Source: Hydractinia symbiolongicarpus (Eukaryota > Cnidaria > Hydrozoa > Anthoathecata > Hydractiniidae). Taken from it: a stretch of 64,000 nt of DNA. The translations under genes were made by a program, and so were the position numbers. The notes under the pieces were generated by a model. That model saw only the letters and a list, made by a program, of their open reading frames with translations. It had not been told where the DNA came from and searched no databases. Shown piece after piece: positions 22,010 through 32,662 of this stretch; position 1 is the first letter of the stretch; each line of letters begins with the position of its first letter. Location of the stretch: positions 17,918,001-17,982,000 of the forward strand of contig NC_079879.1 in the NCBI RefSeq assembly GCF_029227915.1, given 5' to 3'.

Positions 22010-22960
22010 AGAACGTCGCAACATTTTAAAAAAGTTGGCCGGTGTCGCGGTAAATTTAAACCCGTGAAATTAAGACTTTTAAGTCTTAATTTTCCGGGAA
22101 ATATAAACTTTTCGGGTTTTAATTTCCCGGTAAATTAGGATCTAAGAGGGTAATTAGGACTCTGTAAAACCAGAATGATTTTTTTATATATATAAGAATT
22201 TCGATTGCAATTAGACCCCCTGCAATTATGAACACAAGAGTAGAGCACAAGAATATAAATATACGCTTAAGGTAGCATGATTTAATGAAAAATTTCTTTA
22301 AATTCTTAGTCTAATTCGCAGATCTTTCCTTTGGTATTAAGGTTTCTTTGAATAAGAGGGTTACCAAAAACTGAATCTTCGAAGACGATGACCATATAAA
22401 CCATATAAACCTCTTTCTTCTCTTTCTTTGAAAAATAAAATTTCAAAAAACTTTAAGGCACGATTAGACGGAACAATTTTGCAGATCAATTTTAAAAGTA
22501 AAATATTGAACTAAAATTGATCTACAATTACTGTGTATATACTATTAAAAAATAATAGAACGATAATAATCCGTGACCTAAAAGGGATTTTCAATTTTCA
22601 TTATAAAATGAAAACAAATTTCAATTTTCTTATCAATTTTTATTTTTTAATTCAATACAAAAAGAAAATTTAAACTTAAATGTTATACTTCGTTTTCAAA
22701 TCAAAAAATGAAAAAGGAAATCCATCTTTTAGCAAAAAAGTACTCTCTCTTTCGCAAATTTTTTTCCTCTACAATCCCAAGTCATTTGGTGCTAAATATC
22801 CCAAAATGTAATATCAATTTCCAAATTTTTGATTTTTGATAGAATTTTAAAGTTGAAAATAAAATCAATTTCGTTTAAATCAAAAATTTATATGTTCCAA
22901 TTCAAACAACTAACTAAGGTTTGCCGCCCAGGGTAGAAAAGGTCGCCACTGAAATTCTAC
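22010..22960. other. Intergenic, AT-rich, no gene recognised
   Basis: Includes a 22-bp-arm-scale palindrome around AATTAAGACTTTTAAGTCTT at about 22067-22092 followed by repeated TTTCGGG/TTCCCGG strings. No gene supported. Confidence 0.5.
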
Positions 22961-22970
22961 AGGTTTAGGA

Positions 22971-23395
22971 AAGATGAAAAACTGTGTGCATGTGTCACCC
23001 TGGAGGACTACTTAAGTAGAAGAGAAATGTGGAAAGTCACCGATTCTCAACTTCTTGTAAGCTATATAAGGCCACATAAACGGGTCTCCACTTCAACAGT
23101 CTCGGGATGGCTAAGACAAATGCTTCAGCTCGGGAACATCGATGTGGACAAATTTAAGGCTCATTCCACAAGATCCGCAGCGACCTCAAAAGCAAAAGAT
23201 CGGCATCTCTCTATCCGATATTCTCAAGCAGGCACATTGGTCTTGCGAATCCACATTCCAAAGGTTCTGTCATAAGCAGGTAGAGGAATCGAGTCTTATG
23301 TTTCAGAAAGCACAGCAGAAAGTGGTTGAGGCTATGACCTCTAGATTTATTGCGAGATGGGGGATATCCAGTATTAGCTCGGCGGAGATTTCATG
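22971..23395 (+). pseudogene. Tyrosine recombinase C-terminus (DIRS/Ngaro/Crypton type)
   Basis: Pieces: EKLCACVTLEDYLSRREMW, QLLVSYIRPHKRVSTSTVSG, WLRQMLQLGNIDVDKFKAHS then TRSAATSKAK in one frame; after a frameshift near 23190-23200, IGISLSDILKQAHWSCESTF then QRFCHKQ. This fits the catalytic half of a tyrosine recombinase, with HSTR (H-x-x-R) and HW at the expected spacing. The nucleophile position, normally Tyr in F.KFYHK, is Cys here. With the frameshift, the copy is inactive. In DIRS-type retrotransposons such an enzyme replaces the DDE integrase; no adjacent RT/RNase H could be read. Confidence 0.72.
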
Positions 23396-24671
23396 AAATG
23401 AAATCACCAACTCGCGACTCGCGAACTCACTAACTCACCGACTCGAAGATTACCTATACTCATTTAAAAACCCGCAATTAATAAGCGTTTTGTTTAAGTA
23501 ACTTATCAGTCCCCACTTAAATACTATTTATCAGGACAATGTTCGGGATAAAATCTTTTGATTATATTGATCCTTAATTCTTTTCTGTTTTGTTTTTCAT
23601 CATTTTTCACCATCTCAATTTTAAAAAACAGTTTTTTGTTATAACTTTAAATCGTCAATAATAAAACGGAATCTACTTGGACAAAGGTTGTAAGACGAAG
23701 GCAGTTCTTTTCTCAGTTTTCAAACATGGACAAAAGTGTGAAACAGTCAATGTTCTGCACTCAGCGGGCTGCAAAGTCGCTACTTTTGCACAACTTTAGG
23801 CCAGACATACAGCGTTGAAAAATTGCTATAGCCACATTCTTTAGCACGCTCGCACACCGAAATAATTCACGTCGGGGACTACGAAGACCCCAAAAATCGT
23901 GAAAATGGTCACGCTGACGTCAGCAACAATTAGCAGATGTTAAAAACTTGGACTTAACCAAATAACCTGAGATTCTAAGTCCACTCTAAACATTGACAAG
24001 TGAACTTTGAGAAGTTCAAAATGTACGAATCTAATATAGAAATAGCCTACGCAAATACTTGTGATGGCGAACTTCGAGTGTTGTTTAAACATATTTTGAC
24101 CGAGTTTGTAGCTATCGCGTTTTTAGATAGCTCCTACTCCAGTCATTTTGATTTTAATGTACACAAACAACAAAATTATATTTATAGGACTTTGGAGTTG
24201 AGTTTCCAGGGATTCTTCTTTTTTAGTAGGAGAGGCAAAAATCACTAATAACGAGGGTGCTTGGGTAAGAAAAAAAACAAATGATATCAAACTGGAGCAT
24301 TGTTTTTTTAATATCTAAAAAAATACAACTGGCCTTATATTTGCTACGAATAAAACACTCTTTTCAGATATGCCAGCAAGCAAAACAGTAAACAAATTTC
24401 TTGGTCCGACATTAGACCAAACTCTTAGAACAAGTTAAACACATTCCAGGCTTAGATGCTTTTGTATGTAAAAGCATTGGTCTAAAAAATTAAAAAACTC
24501 CCTGTGTATGGGTACTTAATTGTTGCGTATTATAATAAAAACCTAAATTATTTGACCGACTTTAACCACAGTTGAACCAACCAAAGCGCAACCGGAAAGA
24601 AATGATATTTTGAATAAAAACTTTACAACAAAATCATTTATTTATTTTATTTTATATTTATTTATTACTGA
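23396..24671. other. Intergenic, no gene recognised
   Basis: Starts with a short run of near-tandem CTCGCGACTCGCGAACTCAC sequence (about 23410-23445), then AT-rich DNA. TTTATT strings at about 24637-24665 give AATAAA on the minus strand just past the GPCR stop and are its likely poly(A) region. Confidence 0.5.
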
Positions 24672-25902
24672 TTAAACAACTGAAAGAAGTTGTAAATCAG
24701 GTTTTTCATTTTTTTTCCTGTTCATACCTTTTCTTAGCATGATTATGTCTTGTGGCTGATTTTTTTGATTTCTTGCTCTGCTATTACGCACCTTAGTTAC
24801 ATTATTGTTGGTAGACGTTCTTTTATAATGTGAAGATAACGTTATGGCGCCTAATCCAAGTTTCATTTTTATGCTGTTACACCTGCATAAGAGAGACTTG
24901 AAGGCTGCTCGAAAAGCAGGACTCCGTACTGCGTAAACAAAAAAATTCATCATGCTGTTGCTGTAGTGTAAAGCCTTGGCAACATCAATTACAATGTGAG
25001 TATCGCTGTTCATGCATGTTTGACAGTATGCAACTAAAAGATTTAAAGCGAAAAATGGCGCCCAGCATATTATAAACAAACTAATGATAACAGATATTGT
25101 TTTTGCAATATTGATCTCTCGTGATATGCTTTTACTTTGATTGTCTGCTTTGGATAAATTAAAAGCTGCAAAAAAAAGCACGATGTACGACACTATAATG
25201 ATAATTAGTGGTAAAACGAATTCGATGATAAAAAAAGCTGTGGTGGAGTGTGTATCAAGGCTTTGCTCTCCTGTTTCTGGCAAGTTGAGGCTAATAGTTC
25301 CTAACATAAACCCCAATGCCCAAGTTATTATGATGCTGGTATAAACAGTTTTACTTGATATGTGTAAATGACGAGTTGGATATTTAACTGCAAACATTCT
25401 CTCCACGCTTATAGCTGCTAGTGAGAAAATGGAAGCTGTTCCACAAATCATATCCAAAGCACTGGCGTATTTGTTAAACTCCGCTTTATCTAAACGAGTG
25501 AAGTGTTGTAATAATGCACATAAAAAATAATGCTAATTGTTTAAATATCTGGTAACTTCAAATACTTATGTTTAGATCATTTCGACATATATCGTAAGAA
25601 CAGGAAAACGTGGAGAAAATAAAAAGAGTAAATGGTGTAATAAAAACCCTACCTAATTTGTACAGTATCCAACATGGGACAGACAAACTTCCAACCATGA
25701 GGTCAGACACAGCCAAATTTACAACAAAATAATTCGTATATGTACGTATAGTTCTTGGTCCTGTAACAAACGCCAATATAACGAGAACATTTCCAACTAA
25801 GATAAAAATCTCCAATACAGACAGATAAATAATTTCATAAACAATAATTTCATGTTTTGTAGCGTTGTTAGCGCTATTTAGACTTTGATTATGATCTTCC
25901 AT
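24672..25902 (-). CDS. Class A GPCR, aminergic-like orphan, two exons
   Basis: Seven-helix plasma-membrane receptor of 355 residues. Exon 1 is 25902-25653 (donor AG|GTAGGG), exon 2 is 25489-24672 (acceptor TTTAG), phase 1. TM1 has GNVLVILAF; TM2 NLAVSDLMVGSLSVPCW; TM3 ALDMICGTASIFSLAAISVE followed by RM (ERM in place of DRY); TM5 FVLPLIIIIVSYIVLFF; TM6 ICWAPFFALNLL; TM7 HYSNSMMNFFVYAVRSPAFR. By standard numbering it keeps Asp3.32, Trp6.48, Phe6.51/6.52 and Tyr7.43, the aminergic pocket set, but lacks TM5 serines. The TM3-top Cys (3.25) and any ECL2 Cys are both absent. Two NxS/T sites lie in the N-terminus (NQS, NAT). The C-tail is basic (RKGMNRKKNEK). Ligand unknown; monoamine or trace-amine-like is a reasonable guess only. 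Confidence 0.9.
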
Positions 25903-28900
25903 AAATTTGTAAACGTCTATTTTATTATTTTGTTCCTTGTTAAGATTTTTTTACGTCTGTTTTATATTATATGTTCGCTTGTATTGGCTTAACATTTCAA
26001 TGTGCAAGTTATGTATTCTTTTAAAATCCCATTTGTCATGTTTGCATTTCAATAGAGAGAACAGAATCGCTTTCGTTTACCGACGACGATAAGATAAACA
26101 ACAGAAATAATGGAAGAATTATGTTTTGTGATTTTGATGTAAATTCAATATTGGCTATCAATTAATCACCAAGGTGATATCAATTCAACCTTTGATATTT
26201 TTTGTTAGCAATATCAAAAATGCATTATTCATAAAGTGTCTTAAAACAGCGTAAAAAAAATGAAACAATTCACAAGTTTTGTCAATGAGGGGCTGTTTAT
26301 TGGGTACAGACGTTTAATAGCGACTGGGCGTTTCTTAGAGTATTTTACACATTATATGTGAGAAAGAAAACCATTGCAAACAACAAGCAATCAACATGAT
26401 TAACACTAACATTTTATTCCCATATAATTAAATAATTACAAGAACCCGGCAGTACTTTTTAACTCTACCAAGTGTTTTACGAAGTTGCAGAAAAAAGGCC
26501 CCTCTCATTATGAGCTCCTGCAAAACATTTGAAATTTGCATTCAGTTTGTAAATTCTCTGGCAATTCTGTCTCAAACTGGTGATGGTTATATATCCATTC
26601 AATTGTTATAAGGAGGTACCACAAAGGCTGTTTTCGAATTTTTGAAGCTCCATGGCTACAGAAATTTCACCGAACTAGACAACAGCCTTATGGAGAGATA
26701 TAGAAATCCAACCTCGATTCCAGGACACGAGTTGAACGCTCTAACGACTAAGCTACGATTTTAGCCGTTTTCCTCTGGCTCAATTGTTCATAAATAAAAT
26801 TAGAGCTTTTATTTTTCATAATTTCATAATTTTGTGAATTCCAAAGTTGCGTTGTTACTATACTCTGCCTAAGTGGATTTTTCCACGGGCCTTATCGTCT
26901 AGTCTCTTATAATACTACGAAGAATTTGTCCGTCTATCTGTGAGAGTTGTTGTGTTTATTTTTTGAAGTTTCCCAAATTTTCTTTGAAGTCCGAAAAAAG
27001 TATGTCTATTTTGCTAGCGGGTTTACGTCACGTGATGAAAAGACTCAATTTGATTTGCTTAAATGATTTTAACGGCTAACTTGCAAAAAATGGTTACCCC
27101 TCGACACCAAAAAAAAGAAAAGAACGATCCCTTCATCTTGAAAAAGTTGCAAAAACTAAAAAAAAAGATAGTAAGCATATTTAAAAAAGAAAGTCCAAGT
27201 GAAGAATTGGTAATAGGAAAGTTAAGTTGGAAGTGAAGAGTGGAGCTAGAAGGTGGATTTGAATTCACAAATAGTAAGAATTTTGATATTTTTAGACGTT
27301 TGGTTTTTATGTCGCTAGAACTACGCGTTACTTTTTTATGCAGCAGACTAGTTGTCAAGCAGACTCGCATTTTTCGAGAAAAAGGCACTTAAAAGCCTCA
27401 AATTCTTAAGTTTATATTTTGCCGCGTTTTTTATAAAAAATTTGTTTACATTGTTTTGCATAATTAATGGTTGTCCGTTTACATTTTTTGTGTTGCAAAG
27501 TGCTGTTTTTTGAAATTTTGGGTAAACTTTTAAGAATTTTACAAAATTTTATAGTAATAAGTGTTTTGGCGATGATAAAAAAAAAAAAAAAAAAATACTA
27601 AATGTTCTTACTAAAACTGTTTTTTTATATATATTTTGTAATCTAATGGGCAAGAACTGTATGCACTAAAATGCCTGATTTTTCTATAATTTGATGTGTT
27701 TCATAACGTTTTTGCGGAAAAAAAGAAAGTTCATGGCCATATACAACATGCTCAATGTACTGATTTTTGTTGATTTGGATGCCTGACGCATGCATTTTAT
27801 AATTAGATGGATATAGATGGATACTTTCACGCGAAGTTTGCATTTTCTATTACATCGTGATTAAGCCACAAAAAATGAATTTAGTCGCGAACCGCGAAAT
27901 TCAAATGCTGCGAAAAATGCATTTTTGGCAACCGCGAAATTAAAAAACCTATGTTTTAAGACAGATAAAAAAATAGATTTAGTCAAGAAAAATTTAAACT
28001 GCAGCATAGAATTTTTGCAAGGCAAAATAATCAGTATGGAGTCAATAAAAGTCAATTAAATTCATCCAGGAGATTTTGCCTCAATGCATCAACTGAAACA
28101 AATATGAAAAGCCCTTGCAGGCTAAAAGATTTCGGATTCTTTTTCGTGTGCAATTTTGTTTCCTATATTTACCGTTCGAGGTCGCCAGTAGCCTGTTTGG
28201 TATAGACCTTCTACAATCTTGTTCTATCATTTCAAATAGACAGGTATTATCCCATGGTATTATCTTGCAAATTGTTTCATGCAGTGCGTGAGATACAGGC
28301 TAGAACAAACTAGTTTGTTACTGTTAGCGGGCAAAGCGAAAGTCATAAAGCTCAAAGCGGTAAAAAAATGCAAGTAAATCAGACTTCAGAATAAGATGCT
28401 TGTGGAATCATTTCTTCTGGTCGCAGTGACCAGGCGAAAGAGTAGGATCCAATCCTATTAACACGCCATTTGCCAATTGCTAACCAAACAAATTGCTTGG
28501 ATTTTTTAAGGTTTTAATTTTTGATTTATTTCGACCTAGTTTTGAAATTATTTCAATGTTATTAGTATATCTTTAAGCATTTCTAGTGTATAACTGAACG
28601 TACACCATTTTTGTTGGTCACCCCCTTCTCTATAAAATATGTTTTCTCGACAATACATTACCGTGACGCAACTTATCGTAGATCTTTAAAAAATTTCAAT
28701 TATATTAGAATTAAGGTCTCCCTGAATGTACAAAAAGTAATCTGTGAAAATTAATACTTAACAATACTGTGCTATACTTAACATTCGTAAGAAAGAAAGG
28801 AAGACGTTTTAGCATATCAACTTAATAAATATTGTTGTTTGTGGTGTAACGATATTTCTGAAATGTTTTATTATACCTGCAACCTGACTAAAAATGAAAT

Positions 28901-29070
28901 TTAAGATATCTAAGATTTGACCATAAAGTTGGATCCTACTAATTTTAAAAACAAAAAATAAATAGAAGTTGGCGAAAGTAACAAAAAGGTTATGACTACG
29001 TTTATCGGCTTAGAATTAACAAAATAGACTAAATCCAAAATGTGATTCCATGGCATTAATATTTAGACTA
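25903..29070. other. Intergenic, repeats only
   Basis: Holds the SINE-like element above, a partial R1 (about 26870-26950), a poly-A run near 27578 and, at 27888-27950, a cluster of CGCGAAATT and TGCGAAAAATGC motifs resembling the subterminal motif of the 547-5871 transposon. No gene supported. Confidence 0.5.
26590..26775 (-). repeat. tRNA-derived SINE-like element
   Basis: The minus strand reads GTAGCTTAGTCGTTAGAGCG (good pol III A-box/D-arm) at about 26737-26757, then TTCAACTCGTGTCCTGGAAT and CGAGGTT, a degenerate B-box about 31 bp on, followed by a non-tRNA body (CTGTTGTCTAGTTCGGTG, CCATGGAGCTTC). Not a functional tRNA: the T-arm is damaged and no acceptor stem closes. Confidence 0.5.
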
Positions 29071-29800
29071 GTCAGGGACCGCCATCGAAACGCCAGGTTA
29101 AGCCACAAGCAACTGTTTTACCTGGCGTTCAACGCCTGGAAGAGCAATTAATAAAAACCGTAAACTGTACCACACATTTAGGTGCGGCGCTTTAGTATAG
29201 TATGTTGCAAATTGACCAAGGCGCAGAACAATATGGTGCTTCCAGTGTAATATATTTTTCAAAAAATAGAAGCACAACATTATGGTTTTCGGTGTGATAT
29301 ATTTTCAAAAAATAACTTTCCACAATTTTAGTTGAAATAAAAACACAAACTCCTTGCTACCATGTCATAGAAAAACAGTTGGCCAGCCTTTTTTTTATTC
29401 TTTGGAGAATGTTCCCGCTGAAAGTTCAAAAATAAATATTACTCTTGTCTGAGTGCTTAGTACAGACAAACAATGTTGCTCATCCATATAGGTATAATAC
29501 CCTTTTTCAAAAAAAAACTTTATCGCAACTTCAGAAGCACAGGAAACAGACTTTCGTTAACATTGGACTGAGCCCTTAGTACAGGTAAACTGTTTAGGCG
29601 TAATACTACTATAAGTAAAAAATTTATCACATCTTCAATTTAAACAAAACAACAGGAAACAATCTGTTGCTAACAATGGGCTGAGTGTTTAGTACAGGTA
29701 AACGGTGTTGCACAAGTGTATAGGCGTAATACCCTTTTCCAAAAAAACTTTATTGCAACTTCACTTTAAATAAAAACACGGGAAACAGTCTGACGTTACC
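29071..29800. repeat. R2 dispersed repeat with internal tandem units
   Basis: Head GCCAGGTTAAGCCACAAGCA and CTGGAAGAGCAATTAATAAA matches 19220-19290; four diverged units with GAGTGCTTAGTACAG, CCATATAGG, CCCTTTTTCAAAAA and AAACACAGGAAACA-like blocks follow. Confidence 0.75.
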
Positions 29801-30244
29801 CGTGCAACAAAAAAAAATTCTCCATCAATTTTATTTTGTGGAGTAAGTTTTCATGACAGTAGTAAAAGGTTTTGCTACCTACTAACTGCATTTGCCAAAA
29901 GAAATATTGATTGAGAATTTTGTTGTAGCTAGCCAAACTGCATTTGGCTACTTCTGCTTTCCAGCCAGAGGTAGCTAAAGAGCTACAACCCCTACATAAA
30001 AATAAATAATAATATACCAAGCTTTAAAATAATAACAATAAATAAAGCTAGGTTCCAGCAGGATGCTGCCTTGAAATCTACGTTTGTAGCTAAAATCTTA
30101 AAATTGATTTGTTTTAGATTTATATGCATGGCTAGCAAACGTGATGATATTTTTATTTTAGTATGTGAGCTGGGCCTAACATGGTCTTTTGCCCAATCTT
30201 GTGACACCCGCCCAGTCTTAAGACTGGGCAATTTTTTTATCCAA

Positions 30245-30425
30245 CTAGTCGTTACCCGTAGAAAAATCCACGGGTTCGCCCGTCCTTTATATTTACCCGT
30301 CGCAACAAAATGGATAAAAATATATCGCATTTGATATTCGTGTTTCCGTAACATCATTTTCTAACTCAGCGGAGGGTCCGCGCAGAGACAGACAGACGCA
30401 ATACGGCTATTATTATAGAGATTTC
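30245..30425. repeat. R1 dispersed repeat, near full length
   Basis: Begins CTAGTCGTTACCCGTAGAAA, contains CACGGGTTCGCCCGTCCTTT and a CCCGTCGCAACAAAATGGAT block shared with 18960-19010, and ends with ACAGACAGACGCAATACGGC and TATTATTATAGAG. Confidence 0.75.
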
Positions 30426-30648
30426 AAAAAGAATCATATCATTATAATGAAAAAAGCCCAGTGATTGGTCTTTTGCGCGTGAGCGGTCCAAGGCCGGTAA
30501 AAAGAATGGGGTCTGCCGGGATGCAAAATAAAGCTGCAGGGCTGCGGGGACAGCTCCTGGGGTATTTCCCTTGCGCATCCGATGATAATAGTGATGACAA
30601 AGTTTTCAAGCCACAGCAAAACCTCACCGACGTATTTGCTGAATTCAT

Positions 30649-31044
30649 TGTTATAAGGCCATCCTTAAAAAAATTTTCGTTTGTTGTTTTCCGACCAACC
30701 TTTGCAATTTCTCGCCGACTACAAAAAGTTTGGGTCGGGATTTTTCAACATTTTTTATTTTCCCAGTATTTTGTCAATTTCAGACCCAACACACAGTTAA
30801 ATTACCGACCTAAATTATTTTTCCATAAAATATGAGTATAGTTAAATAAAAATATAGCTAAATCGCTAAGCAAATGATAAATTAAAACAACAGGCTCTCG
30901 AGAAGACCAGAGTAGACAGTAAAATCATATTTTTTTTGTCTGACGAAAAGGTAAAAAAAATAATCTGCCGACCGACCGACCCTGCAAAAAAACTACGAGT
31001 CGGAAAACGGCCTAATAAGGAAATAAGGACGGCCTAATAACGAA
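30649..31044. repeat. Small inverted-repeat element (about 395 bp)
   Basis: The left end TTATAAGGCCATCCTTA followed by GTTTTCCGACC matches, as a reverse complement, the right end GGTCGG/GAGTCGGAAAACGGCC...TAAGGACGGCCTAATAA. The interior is non-coding. The right end has the terminal motif twice. Probably a non-autonomous DNA transposon. Confidence 0.6.
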
Positions 31045-32662
31045 ATAAAAAGTTTGCTATAAAAATATATGCATTTAATTCTTTGTTTTTATGTCTGTGT
31101 TAACTAATTTCGACATATGCAAAGTAAAAAATCTGAATCGTGAAATTGAAATGTGGCGAAATCCATGTTTTTCCTCAAACCGTGAAAATGCCGCGAATTT
31201 CGGGATTATTCTTCAAATGCGAAAATAAAATGCCGCGAAATGCAATTTCGACCAAAAATATCGCGAAATTAAAATGTTAATAGCTAGCTATGCATAGCTT
31301 CCTTTAAAACAAACTGTTTTCTGTCACTGTACCACAAGGTTGAAGAATATTAGTATTCTTTTCTATCAACTCATATTGAAAAGGATGTTACACCATAATA
31401 ATAAAGCTTTTTAGACGTTGTAAACAACATCTTTCTTTATTTTCGTGCATCCCCCTCCCCCCTAAATAAATTCTTAACACTTGCCTCGTTTTTTAAAATA
31501 TTTCCTCGTTTTGATTTATGGTAAAATGGATATGGAAAATGGAATATTAGCTGCTTTGAAAAGGAATTAAAAGATGGAGTATGGTCAAAGAAGTGTTAAA
31601 AAGTCTTCCAGTACACGTTCAACGCCTATGATGATTGGTATCACATTTCATTACGGTAATGCATGTTTTTACTCTCGTAGGTGAGATAAAAAACCATGTT
31701 ACGTGAATTTTTTTACAGAACGTGTTTTTTAAAGATTAATCATACATACTTCAGAAACTTACATAAAATTATTTTTTTCTAAGAAATTCTTTTTACAAAT
31801 CGTGTTTTTTAACACTTCCAAGGCTAACATAACATGTCCCAGTGTCTTTGCAACACAGCCTTTTCGTTGAATTAAAAATTTAAAAAAATTGGTGTACAGT
31901 TATTTCTTTGATTACTACGCAGGGTTTCAGGGCTTACTTCGGATTGACAGAATTTACGGCATGTCAGAACAAATTTCTGCAGTTAATCCAGATTAAACGC
32001 AATTCACAGGATGTAATTTTGCGAAAATATGTGCTGCGACAGTTGCTGCTCTTAAAGTAATCAAAATAGTTGTACAGAAAAAAGGAGGAAATATCATGTA
32101 AGTATTTTATTAAAATAAAATTAGAAAAGTTAATGTATTATAAAAAATAATTTTATGCCTCGAATCTTAATATTCCCAAAACGTCTCCACTTTTACAAGT
32201 GCAATGAAGACGCCGCGTAGAAATAACAAGATTAAGAAGCTCACACGTAGCTCGTACTTCACAAGAAAGCCGAGGATACTTTATAAATAGCATATATATA
32301 ATAATAATCGATTTGAAATATTTTCAAGGACTGTTAAGCCCAATTGATAATTTCACTTATATTGTCTCTAAACATATACCTTTCAAACCTGTTTCCATCT
32401 TTTCTACGGGTACTACAAGTGGAATAGTACATCATATTTCAGGCTGGCTAACAGAATTTTCCACATGTACACAACATTTCATATTTTTCAAAAACATTGG
32501 CCACGCAGAAATCAAGCAAAACAAACGGGAAGACCGGCGAATATCAAATTTCATTTTCCAGACGTTTTGCAGCTATTCTTTAAATAAAAAAGAGTAACCT
32601 ATGTATAAAATTCTGAATTCAAGATCAATCCCAAACCGCCGGAGGTTTGTACGAGTTTGTTC
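31045..32662. other. Intergenic with CGCGAAATT-type motif cluster
   Basis: 31130-31280 carries repeated ATGCCGCGAAATGC / CGCGAAATTAAAATG motifs. The rest is AT-rich. A possible plus-strand exon (AKICAATVAALKVIKIVV, ending ATCAT|GTAAGT near 32097) was considered but lacks a partner. Confidence 0.5.

Noticed and set aside
31910-32102. Possible plus-strand exon ending in ATCAT|GTAAGT
   Set aside because: Only one short open block and a donor; no second exon or recognisable protein.
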